From: Streptococcus urinalis 2285-97 | GTDB taxonomy: Bacteria > Bacillota > Bacilli > Lactobacillales > Streptococcaceae | Length of the DNA: 64,000 nt | Direction of reading: 5' to 3' | Assembly: GCF_000188055.2 (NCBI RefSeq) | Contig: NZ_AEUZ02000001.1 | Location: 1,998,001-2,062,000 of the forward strand | In this document: positions 55,606 to 62,713 of the stretch, piece by piece | How positions within the stretch are numbered: the stretch's first letter is position 1 | Layout: the number at the start of each line of letters is the position of its first letter | Notes under the pieces: model-generated | What the model saw: only the letters and a program-made list of their open reading frames with translations | The model's database searches: none | Told to the model about the DNA's origin: nothing | Made by a program: the position numbers and the translations under genes

Positions 55606-56767
55606 AATCTTTAATTGTGATTGATAAGATTAAGCTAATAACAACTAAAAGTATCCCTAATAAGGTAAAACTGATTGAAAATGTAAAATGATCAATAAAT
55701 ACCCCCATTAGCGGAAAGATAAAAACCATCATGACACTATTAATCATCGCACTGACACTGAGCATAGTTGCTCTAACACTAGATTCAAATTCTTTCTGTA
55801 AGCCGTTGGTATAAATTGGATAAAACAAAGCTACCAATCCATCGCTAATTAGAAAGATAATAATATAAACTGATGACTTTGCGACTATTGAAGAGATCAA
55901 CAATAGTGCTGCCAAAGGAACCATAACTTTAAAAACTTGTTTCGCTGTCCACTTTTCACCTAGTTTACTTGCTAACCAAACACCTAAAATATTAACTAAC
56001 GATGAAATGAGCATGACACTACTAATTTGCCAAGAATCTAATTTCGACATTTCATTTTGATAATAGAAATAAAACATAGAAATTAACGTTATTAAACACT
56101 CACTAACCATCAACCAACAAAAAACATCTTTTCTTTGTTGAAAATACTTAAAAACAGTAATAGCAATCATTTTTATACTGGTATTTTCTTGACTCTCTAT
56201 CTTAAGGATAGGCTCCTTCATAAAGAAAATCAAAAATAGTGCAAGACAAGAACAAATGATTTGGATTATATAAGTTATGTTTAGTAGGCCATGAACAAAG
56301 AATCCTGCTAGTACCATTCCTATAGCTCTAGTTCCTTCAGATATCCCCGAAAGAATACTAGTCATTTTTAAAAACTCATTTTCTTTACCAGCTTCTTTTG
56401 CTGATTCAAATAGCATGGCATCGCTCGTTCCTGAGTCAAAATTATAAGACCATGCGTTAATAACCATTCCTATTGCATATACCCAAAAATTACCATTTCC
56501 TAATAACATGAATATAGCAGATAAAATGGATGCCAACCTAATACAAATGAGGTTCATCTTATACGTGAAGCGGTCCGCTAAAACACCTGATGGAATCTCA
56601 GATAATAAGCTCGTTGCATGAAACAGACTTTCAAGCAATCCAATCTGAAACCAAGACATGCCATTTTGACTTAGAAATAATAACCAAAAAGAGGTTATCC
56701 CAAAAAATTGAAAAAGACTACTAGCTCCTAAAAGAACAAAATTATTTTGATATGATCGTTTAAACAT
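55604..56767 (-). CDS. MFS transporter (unknown substrate)
   Basis: A 387-residue protein with 12 hydrophobic segments and the MFS loop SEIPSGVLADRFTYK (about 56-70). It resembles the tetracycline-resistance-like or DHA group only in general. Not related closely to the neighbouring FSR transporter. No regulator is adjacent on this strand. It ends at a shared terminator. Confidence 0.82.
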   Translation of the reverse strand: MFKRSYQNNFVLLGASSLFQFFGITSFWLLFLSQNGMSWFQIGLLESLFHATSLLSEIPSGVLADRFTYKMNLICIRLASILSAIFMLLGNGNFWVYAIGMVINAWSYNFDSGTSDAMLFESAKEAGKENEFLKMTSILSGISEGTRAIGMVLAGFFVHGLLNITYIIQIICSCLALFLIFFMKEPILKIESQENTSIKMIAITVFKYFQQRKDVFCWLMVSECLITLISMFYFYYQNEMSKLDSWQISSVMLISSLVNILGVWLASKLGEKWTAKQVFKVMVPLAALLLISSIVAKSSVYIIIFLISDGLVALFYPIYTNGLQKEFESSVRATMLSVSAMINSVMMVFIFPLMGVFIDHFTFSISFTLLGILLVVISLILSITIKD

Positions 56768-57330
56768 GTATTCATATTCCTCTACTTTTTAATTTGTTAA
56801 TTTTATTAAACAATCTATCAGTTTACATAGTTCCCCCAATTGAAAAGCTTACCTTTTCAAATCTCCTTTTTACAAATTTAAATATGAATACTAGTTAATT
56901 TATCAAAATATCTTTATTTAATTCTACCATAAAATGCAAGATTATTAACAACTATCAATAATTATAGAGACTCACTTCATAGGATAAATTTGGAATACTA
57001 AAGAGTAATTAACATTTATAAAAGGTTTTAAGGTAATTTTAAAAAAAGACTCAAGAGTTACAACTTTGGGGTGATAACAAATCACAATTTTCCATAGTAA
57101 GAGCTAAATAAAAACTATTGAAGTGTAGTATTTAGTATCGAATAGTTAGCAATTCTCCTTAAATTCATCAAATATATGTTTAAAATACAAAGTTTATTCA
57201 GCAGTATTAAATATACATACTTAACTTTCTAAATTTAGTCTAGAATTAATACTAAAAAATTCAACTTAGAAAAGACTTAGGATAAAAAATAAAATAAAAA
57301 AACTTGCAAATATGCACGATTTAAAAGTAA
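56768..57330. other. 560 bp A+T-rich intergenic stretch
   Basis: No ORF, RNA or hairpin stronger than expected for such A+T-rich DNA is seen. It lies between the last core gene and the tRNA-Leu fragment, so it probably includes old element debris. Confidence 0.5.
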
Positions 57331-57382
57331 TACCGGCGGCCGAGGTCGAACTGGAACGTCCGTGAGGACACTGGATTTTGAG
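57331..57382 (-). pseudogene. Degenerate tRNA-Leu 3' fragment (outer attachment relic)
   Basis: 52 bp matching 59181-59232 at 49 positions: anticodon arm from CTCAAAATCCAG, variable arm and T arm of tRNA-Leu(CAA), on the minus strand. The three changes lie in the T arm and next to it. The 5' half is absent. It marks the far edge of an older integration. Confidence 0.8.
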
Positions 57383-57419
57383 GTTTAAGTGATTCTTTAG
57401 TAACTCAAATTTCTACTAA

Positions 57420-57608
57420 TTATTTTAACTTATCAAGATCATTCACATAACTTCTTACAACTGTACCACAATTTTTACAAATATCATGGTGCAATTCTAA
57501 ACCAGTCCCTAAGATACTTTTAAGTGGTTGTAGGCCTGAGTAACTTTTATTTTGTTTATAAGTAACAAATTCTCTTTCTCCACAAAATGAACAAACTACT
57601 TCTTTCAT
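57420..57608 (-). CDS. Small zinc-ribbon protein (62 aa)
   Basis: A 62-residue protein with two CxxC pairs: VVCSFCGERE (about 5-14) and HDICKNCGTVV (about 41-51), forming a zinc ribbon. No family name is certain. It lies 27 bp downstream of the frameshifted membrane protein gene and has GGGGAATAA upstream. Located between the two tRNA-Leu fragments. Confidence 0.65.
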   Translation of the reverse strand: MKEVVCSFCGEREFVTYKQNKSYSGLQPLKSILGTGLELHHDICKNCGTVVRSYVNDLDKLK

Positions 57609-57635
57609 ATTATTCCCCTCTACATAACTATAATA

Positions 57636-58231
57636 TTAATTCATTATCATCAATATATCTAAAAATAAGATAAAAAGTGCACTCGCATATAAAAATATTC
57701 TCTCAAAAATTCCAAAATATCTTTTTATTGGTTTTAGTATCAACGCTACGCAAAGTCCATATAAACCAATTTCAATAATATATTTCAAAAATACTAGTAC
57801 TTCAAATTGATTACCAGTATACTCATGCAAAGGGATAATAATATTAAAAATAAAAACAGCCAATGCAGTAAATTGTATTATCACAAAAAATAAATGCATC
57901 TTACTAGATTTAGTTGTAGGTCTATTATCCAACTCAGTAGGAAAAATAATTACTCCAAGTACTGAAATCCCCCTAAGTAATAGTAGGTAAAATGCGAAAT
58001 ATTTTTCAGTAAAATCATTAGATAAAGTTAAAAAAGCAAAGGATAAAAATAAATTACTTAAATATGTTGATAATCCTAAATATAAAAATATTTTTTTGCC
58101 TGATATGATACCATAATCACTTACTGCATTAGTAAAAACACTTAGTTGATTCTTTCTTTTATGTAATACAACCATAAGTAAAAAATAGATAATTACAAAT
58201 AATATTGAAATAATTGAAAAAAATCAAGCAT
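57636..58231 (-). pseudogene. Membrane protein, probably frameshifted in an A/T run
   Basis: The open frame from 58175 encodes 179 residues with five hydrophobic segments and no good ribosome binding site. Upstream, an ATG at 58231 with AAGG/AGGG sites starts MLDFF and runs into a seven-base T run (58217-58223). With one more T the frame would join directly to FSIISILFVIIYFLLMVV and the rest, adding a sixth membrane segment. The observed sequence is therefore off by one base. It may be dead or phase-variable. No family recognised. Confidence 0.6.
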
Positions 58232-58352
58232 ATCCCTAACCTTATCTTCTAAAAATGATTAAAACTTTTACATACATTAATTTTTTCTATCAAATTATCA
58301 GGCAATTAGCAATATTGATAAGATGATTTGGTAAGATAAGTAGAAAAATTAA

Positions 58353-58390
58353 AAATAGAGAAGTTTGGTGATATCCAAACTTCTCTATTT
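58353..58390 (-). terminator. Terminator of yjdF
   Basis: Perfect stem AAATAGAGAAGTTTGG with a six-base loop and T-rich tail on the minus strand. Confidence 0.85.
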
Positions 58391-58402
58391 ATACAGACAC
58401 TA

Positions 58403-58825
58403 TTAGTGTCCTTTTCTCTTTTGATAGCGCTTTTTCTGTTTCAATTGATAGCGATAATTTTTTTCTTTTTCATTTCTTACCTTTTTTGTTACTTTATTTT
58501 GGCATTTAAGTTGTTCATGAATTTCTTTCATCGCAAGCTGAGCTTTAGTAGAAACAATTGGTTTATGATTAGATTTACTAATTTCTCTTTGCATACGTTT
58601 TGGATTAATTCTATGCTCAGTCACTTTATTTATTTTAACAGTTGATGTCATTAATAAATCATACTTTTCAAAAAGGATACCAAGATCATTTCTAATAAAT
58701 TCAATAATTTCTTCATCCTTTGGTTCCTTTCCAAAAACATGACGAAAAGCTTTGTATCCATTATCACTATCATATTCAATTAAAGCTACCCAATATATAC
58801 CATCAAAATAGACTGTCATTTCCAT
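58403..58825 (-). CDS. yjdF: YjdF family protein (DUF2992)
   Basis: A 140-residue protein: an N-terminal beta domain (MTVYFDGIYWVALIEYDSDNG) and a very basic C-terminal tail rich in Lys/Arg/Gln (YRYQLKQKKRYQKRKGH). This is the YjdF family, whose cellular role is unknown but whose gene is usually controlled by an azaaromatic-binding riboswitch. GGAGGGGG precedes the ATG. It is located between the two tRNA-Leu fragments, so it may be cargo of an old island. Confidence 0.87.
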   Translation of the reverse strand: MEMTVYFDGIYWVALIEYDSDNGYKAFRHVFGKEPKDEEIIEFIRNDLGILFEKYDLLMTSTVKINKVTEHRINPKRMQREISKSNHKPIVSTKAQLAMKEIHEQLKCQNKVTKKVRNEKEKNYRYQLKQKKRYQKRKGH

Positions 58826-58845
58826 ACAGCCCCCTCCTTAAAAAT

Positions 58846-58934
58846 AAAATTTTGCAATGGACGACCTGGAGGGAAGGTTACTGACATTTTTTGAATGCTT
58901 GCAGACTACCAACTGCAAAGTGTTTTTATGCAAT
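58846..58934 (-). ncRNA. yjdF riboswitch (azaaromatic-sensing RNA) candidate
   Basis: The yjdF leader contains a TTGCAG/CTGCAAG hairpin, then a conserved-looking ACCTTCCCTCCAGG segment and GTCGTCC, ending 20 nt before the start codon. Position and the CCTTCCC...GGTCGTCC pattern agree with the yjdF motif as I remember it. A covariance-model search is needed to confirm. Confidence 0.65.
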
Positions 58935-59143
58935 ATATATTTTAACAAAAATTATTAAAACTTAATAGACAGATTAGCCAAATAGTCTGAGTCAAACTTA
59001 CTTAATCGAGTACTACTATCTCTAGATTTATAAAAGTCAATAATAACGAAGTCATTATTCAATTAACCTTAAATGTGATTTTAAGAATATGACAAAAATT
59101 CAAATCAACATTCAGATTTCAAATAGTTCAAATTTAAATGAAT

Positions 59144-59172
59144 AAAAAGACAAGGCCTAAAAACCTTGTCTA
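59144..59172 (-). terminator. Terminator after tRNA-Leu 3' end
   Basis: Stem AGACAAGG/CCTTGTCT with T tract on the minus strand, eight bases beyond the CCA-less tRNA end: the original tRNA terminator. Confidence 0.8.
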
Positions 59173-59180
59173 TATAAGTA

Positions 59181-59235
59181 TACCGGCGGCCGGGGTCGAA
59201 CCGGCACGTCCGTGAGGACACTGGATTTTGAGTCC
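59181..59235 (-). pseudogene. tRNA-Leu(CAA) 3' fragment (attachment site)
   Basis: 55 bp of the tRNA from the 3' half of the anticodon stem-loop to the acceptor end (GCCGCCGGTA), without the 5' half. The sequence upstream bears no D arm. The intact tRNA gene should lie beyond the right end of the window with the element between. Confidence 0.85.
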
Positions 59236-59360
59236 TACCAAGCACTTTTTAAAGCTAACAAACCTTCATTTAACAAGATTTGAGTTTTAGAAATCAACTT
59301 AAAAACTAAGTAATTTTGAGATTTTAGTGATTTTGGAGTGACCAAAATATTTTATACACC

Positions 59361-59676
59361 TGTCTTAATTTCTTCCAAGTGATCATCACAACTAGCATAA
59401 GATGGCATAAAACTGATGAAAAGTCGCCATTTCTATCTCTTGGAATGTTCAATTTGACTAAGCCATACTTGGTTTCAAACTATCGAGAATAAGTCCCATT
59501 ACGGCTGCTAACTGTATTGTAACCTTCTTTTTCATATGGCTCATATCCAAAGCATGCTGATAGTTCAACCTGCAAGAGGTCATTCATAGCTATTTCTAAA
59601 AAGGAACGAAAGGATTATTCAACAATATCTTGTTTTTGTACTAGGAAGTTAAGTAATCTGTGGTAAACTGAGTCAT
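59361..59676 (-). pseudogene. IS256-family transposase N-terminal remnant
   Basis: On the minus strand, from ATG at 59676, the sequence reads in shifting frames MTQFTTDLLNFL, VQKQDI, FLEIAMNDLLQVELSA, FGYEPYEKEGYNT, SSRNGTYSR and FETKYGLVKLNIPRDRNG, then SYA-DDHLEE. This is the N-terminal region of IS256/IS1191-type transposases. Several frameshifts and a stop are present and the catalytic DDE region is missing. Confidence 0.8.
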
Positions 59677-59931
59677 GGGAATAAATTTCTTACTAGTGAA
59701 GTGTCGTAACTCTATTATTCAAGATTTATTCCTTTTTTGTGTTTACACAAGATATTTTACACTACCTTCAATAGTGATATAATTAGTAAAAAATATTTAA
59801 TTTTTCAATAAAGACTACTCGTTTTTTAAGGATGTCAAAGAATTTTGACAGGGTTAATATCAAATGTAAAAATATTTATATGGACAGTATTAGAAATTTA
59901 TGGGAAGATGAAATTATTAAGGGAGGTAAAA

Positions 59932-60339
59932 GTGGATATTGGAAAAAAACTAAAGTCAGCTAGAAAAGATAATCACTTAACGCAAGAAGAAGTCTCCGAA
60001 CTAATTCAGGTCTCTAGACAAACTATCTCAAATTGGGAAAATGGGAAATCCTATCCTGATGTGATTAGTGTTATTATTCTATCTGATTTATACCATGTAA
60101 GCCTGGATGTATTGTTGAAGGAGGATGTGGAAATGATTCAACATATTGAAGAAAGTACAAATATTGTTAAGAGCAATAAAAAATTAATGTTAGCCATTCT
60201 TCTAGAGATTATCATCTTTTTAATTTTGATAGTTATTGCTAGCTTTTTTGAAACCAACATATTACTCATTACAGGAACATTTACTTTGGCAACACTTGCT
60301 ACTGCATTTCTTTTGTACCAAATTGTTAAAAGGATTTAA
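59932..60339 (+). CDS. XRE family regulator with C-terminal membrane segments
   Basis: A 135-residue protein: an HTH_XRE domain (about 1-65, QEEVSELIQVSRQTISNWENG) and two membrane segments (LAILLEIIIFLILIVIASFF and ILLITGTFTLATLATAFLLY). Such membrane-tethered regulators are common in firmicutes, often controlling a neighbouring membrane protein. GTG at 59932 is preferred because GGGAGG lies 7 bp upstream; the frame is open to 59845. Confidence 0.8.
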   Translation: MDIGKKLKSARKDNHLTQEEVSELIQVSRQTISNWENGKSYPDVISVIILSDLYHVSLDVLLKEDVEMIQHIEESTNIVKSNKKLMLAILLEIIIFLILIVIASFFETNILLITGTFTLATLATAFLLYQIVKRI

Positions 60340-60349
60340 GGTGAATACT

Positions 60350-60682
60350 ATGACAAATCATTTCTCTATTTTTATGACTATCGGTGGCGCATTTTTCTTA
60401 GTTGGTAATATTTATTTGTATGTTCAACTTTATAAAATCATAAAAATTGATGCATCAGGTAGGGGATTCAAACATCCTAAATTTTGGGCTTTTTTTGCAA
60501 GTTCTGGAAACAACTCCGGTGGTTTACTTCTTTATTTACTCGGCCGTAGGTCATATCCAGTTAATTTAACTGATAATCAACAAAAGTTGATCGTTAAGTG
60601 TAAAAAAAGATTCACAGTTGGGCTTATATTTTTTGTAACTGGACTTATCGTTATCATTTGGAGTCTCGCTTTTATGAATTAA
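60350..60682 (+). CDS. Small membrane protein (110 aa)
   Basis: Three hydrophobic segments (FMTIGGAFFLVGNIYLYVQLY, FWAFFASS...LLLYLLG, VGLIFFVTGLIVIIWSLAF) with conserved-looking GNNSGG. Begins 10 bp after the membrane-tethered XRE regulator and has AAGGTG upstream, so they form one unit. Function unknown. Confidence 0.72.
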   Translation: MTNHFSIFMTIGGAFFLVGNIYLYVQLYKIIKIDASGRGFKHPKFWAFFASSGNNSGGLLLYLLGRRSYPVNLTDNQQKLIVKCKKRFTVGLIFFVTGLIVIIWSLAFMN

Positions 60683-60945
60683 TTCATAATATCATAATTT
60701 TCTTGAGATTAAAAACAGAACCAAAGAGAAGGTTCTGTTTTTTTATCCAATGATTTACATCTAGTTTGATTGATTACTATTCCAGAAACTTTATAATTAT
60801 TCTATTCTACATCTATCACTTCATAAAATTTTTCATATTCTACTATTATATTTGTATGTTTTTTTATTACATACTATATTTAAAAGATATTACTTATTTG
60901 GATTAGCTACAGTATAAAATAAATTTTATTATCACATATTTTGTT
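60683..60945. other. A+T-rich convergent intergenic region
   Basis: Contains the hairpin CAGAACC-AAAGAGAA-GGTTCTG with a T tract at about 60716-60744, a terminator for the membrane protein gene. Nothing else visible. Confidence 0.55.
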
Positions 60946-61401
60946 TTATTTTGAATGCCTAATTAAATCAAGTAGCTCATCTTCTACTTCACTAAAAACA
61001 GTATTAAGAATTTCTCTTTCATCTTTATCAAGTTTATATTTTAAAATAAGGTCATCTTTTAAGTTAAGTGCATTTACTTTGTTTCTTGTCATTTCAAACA
61101 TAATTGCAAATTTTAATTTATCTACATCTTCTTTTTCAAAATTTTTGATGTCGCTTACATCAAAATCGTCTAAAAATCTCAGTAAATCTACTTTCGAATA
61201 TATAGTTTGTCCTAATAACTCATCTGTAGTAGTTTTAAATAGCTTGGCAAGCTTAACGACATTTTCTAGAGTTGGTTCTCTTTTCCCATTTTCCCAATTT
61301 GAATATGATCCTCTATTAATACCAATCTTATCAGCAACCTCTTGTTGAGTAAATCCTTGCTCTTTTCTATATTTGGTTAATTTATCTGAGAATATCGACA
61401 T
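60946..61401 (-). CDS. XRE family phage-type repressor
   Basis: A 151-residue protein with HTH_XRE at residues 5-62 (FTQQEVADKIGINRGSYSNWENGKREPTLENVVKLAKLF, given by its ends) and a helical C-terminal region. The start is ATG at 61401 with GGAG upstream; the longer open frame to 61479 crosses the divergent promoter. It faces the replication genes of the element and probably represses them. Confidence 0.85.
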   Translation of the reverse strand: MSIFSDKLTKYRKEQGFTQQEVADKIGINRGSYSNWENGKREPTLENVVKLAKLFKTTTDELLGQTIYSKVDLLRFLDDFDVSDIKNFEKEDVDKLKFAIMFEMTRNKVNALNLKDDLILKYKLDKDEREILNTVFSEVEDELLDLIRHSK

Positions 61402-61436
61402 TGTTTCTCCTTTATGCTTCAAAATGACACTTTTTC

Positions 61437-61466
61437 TTGACAGCCGCGTCGCATTGAAGCTATAAT
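61437..61466 (+). promoter_or_regulatory. Promoter of the element's replication operon
   Basis: TTGACA (61437-61442), 18 bp, TATAAT (61461-61466): near-consensus. TGTCAA/TTGACA words on both sides (TGACAC at 61425, GTGTCAA at 61473) may be repressor sites. Confidence 0.75.
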
Positions 61467-61536
61467 ATAATTGTGTCAATAAGACGCACTATGATTATAT
61501 CACATCACCTAAAGATAGTAAAAGGAGGAGAAACAT

Positions 61537-61989
61537 ATTGATTACAAATTAATTGCAAGTCAAACAGGTAAATCAGTATCTACTATAAAGAAGTGGCGCC
61601 TACGAATAGAAAAACTTTCTGGATATAGCTTCAAGAAAGCTAAACATAAAGTGAGTCTCTATTCAACGCAAGTCTTTTATGTATTTACTGATGAGGAAGT
61701 ATCTAAGTTTATTGAACTAAATAATCTAGTTAATGAAACTAATAACTTAGATCAAGCTATCAAACAGGTTTGGGGTGACCTTGATACTCAGCTCGAACAA
61801 GATTCAAAAAAAATGATTGCTGACTTAAGAAAGGACTTTCAAGCTTATCAAAAGAAAAGCTTGTTATTAATCCAATCACTTGGGAAACAGAATCATTCTT
61901 TATCGCAACGTCTAACCACTATGAGTGAACGGTTAGATCAACTAGAAGAGGAAAAAGATAAAGGATTCCTCTCAAAATGGAAAAAATAG
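61537..61989 (+). CDS. HTH coiled-coil protein (DUF536-like) with a non-canonical ATT start
   Basis: A protein of about 150 residues. An N-terminal HTH (DYKLIASQTGKSVSTIKKWR, residues 2-21) is followed by a long coiled-coil and the C-terminal signature GFLSKWKK. AGGAGG lies 8 bp before ATT at 61537, where an ATG would be expected; no ATG, GTG or TTG is in frame before GTG at 61651, which would delete the HTH. Either ATT is used as start at low level or a point mutation has reduced the gene. First gene of the replication operon. Confidence 0.65.
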   Translation: MDYKLIASQTGKSVSTIKKWRLRIEKLSGYSFKKAKHKVSLYSTQVFYVFTDEEVSKFIELNNLVNETNNLDQAIKQVWGDLDTQLEQDSKKMIADLRKDFQAYQKKSLLLIQSLGKQNHSLSQRLTTMSERLDQLEEEKDKGFLSKWKK

Positions 61990-62002
61990 AAAGAAGAAAA
62001 CT

Positions 62003-62362
62003 ATGAGTCTAAAAAATACAGATATCGCAGTGAAGAATTGGGAAGAAAAAGATTACCAATTAGTTGAAGTACAAGAATGGTTTGAATACAAAGGAAATGA
62101 CCGAGAACATGCTGGTTGGAAATATGTGATTGTCTTACCTCGCTTACGTTATGAAAAAGTTGCTGTTAAAGTGCCTAATCCAAATGGTGAAGTTCCATTT
62201 ATTTCAAGTGAGAAGTTAGCTGAGTTAGGTTCTGCTACTGTAACTTTCACTAATCTTAGTGTCGGTATGTATACACGTACAGCTAAAAATTCAGAATTTG
62301 TATCACTCGAATTAAGCGCAAAGGCAGATGGGATTTCATTAGCTAAGGAACCCGCTAAGTAA
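62003..62362 (+). CDS. Conserved element protein (119 aa) ahead of Rep
   Basis: A 119-residue beta-rich protein (DYQLVEVQEWFEYKGNDREH, then GWKYVIVLPRLRYEKVAVKV) without a named family that I can assign. Related genes sit just upstream of Rep in streptococcal integrative mobilisable elements. It may bind single-stranded DNA. Starts 13 bp after the previous gene. Confidence 0.72.
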   Translation: MSLKNTDIAVKNWEEKDYQLVEVQEWFEYKGNDREHAGWKYVIVLPRLRYEKVAVKVPNPNGEVPFISSEKLAELGSATVTFTNLSVGMYTRTAKNSEFVSLELSAKADGISLAKEPAK

Positions 62363-62479
62363 TCTAAGATTTTTCATGTGAGTGCGGAGAGTTCACTCAC
62401 TACGAGCGAGACGACGAAAGTCATAGCTCGTTAGGGAGTGAGAAACGTGTCCGCATGAGCAACAATGGAAAATCTTAGA
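62363..62479 (+). repeat. Nested 117 nt inverted repeat upstream of rep
   Basis: Outer arms TCTAAGATTTTTCAT (62363-62377) and ATGGAAAATCTTAGA (62465-62479), then GTGCGGA/TCCGCAT, then CTCACTACGAGC pairing with GCTCGTTAGGGAGTGAG. A branched or long hairpin can form in single-stranded DNA or RNA. Candidate single-strand origin, oriT or structured regulatory RNA. Confidence 0.7.
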
Positions 62480-62508
62480 CTGATTTTGTAAAGAATTTTC
62501 TGGGATTT

Positions 62509-62679
62509 AATTTGCCCAATGTCCAATTATGACGGGCGCACCATTCAGGGCTTGTCGACAGAATGGTGTGTAACCCAATAATACCAATGCTTTCAGCAAT
62601 TTTCGAAAAAACAAGAATCCTTGAAAATCTTGGGCAAATTGATGGGTAAATTAATGGGCAAATTAAACTAATTTGCCCA
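62509..62679 (+). repeat. Iterons and hairpin: probable double-strand origin
   Basis: TGGGCAAATT occurs at 62631-62640, 62643-62652 (one change) and 62655-62664 with a 12 bp period, and inverted at 62670-62679 and 62509-62518. A CACCATTC/GAATGGTG hairpin (62539-62568) lies between. It directly precedes the HUH Rep gene and is the likely initiation site. Confidence 0.75.
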
Positions 62680-62713
62680 AGAATGATAAAAATTTTCTAT
62701 AGAAAGGAGATAA

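Noticed and set aside
59181..59235. A complete tRNA-Leu gene
   Set aside because: The T arm, variable arm and anticodon arm are present, but upstream sequence has no D arm or 5' acceptor strand, so only a 3' fragment exists.
61651..61989. GTG at 61651 as the true start of the coiled-coil protein
   Set aside because: It lacks a ribosome binding site and would remove a clear HTH that is in frame with AGGAGG further upstream.
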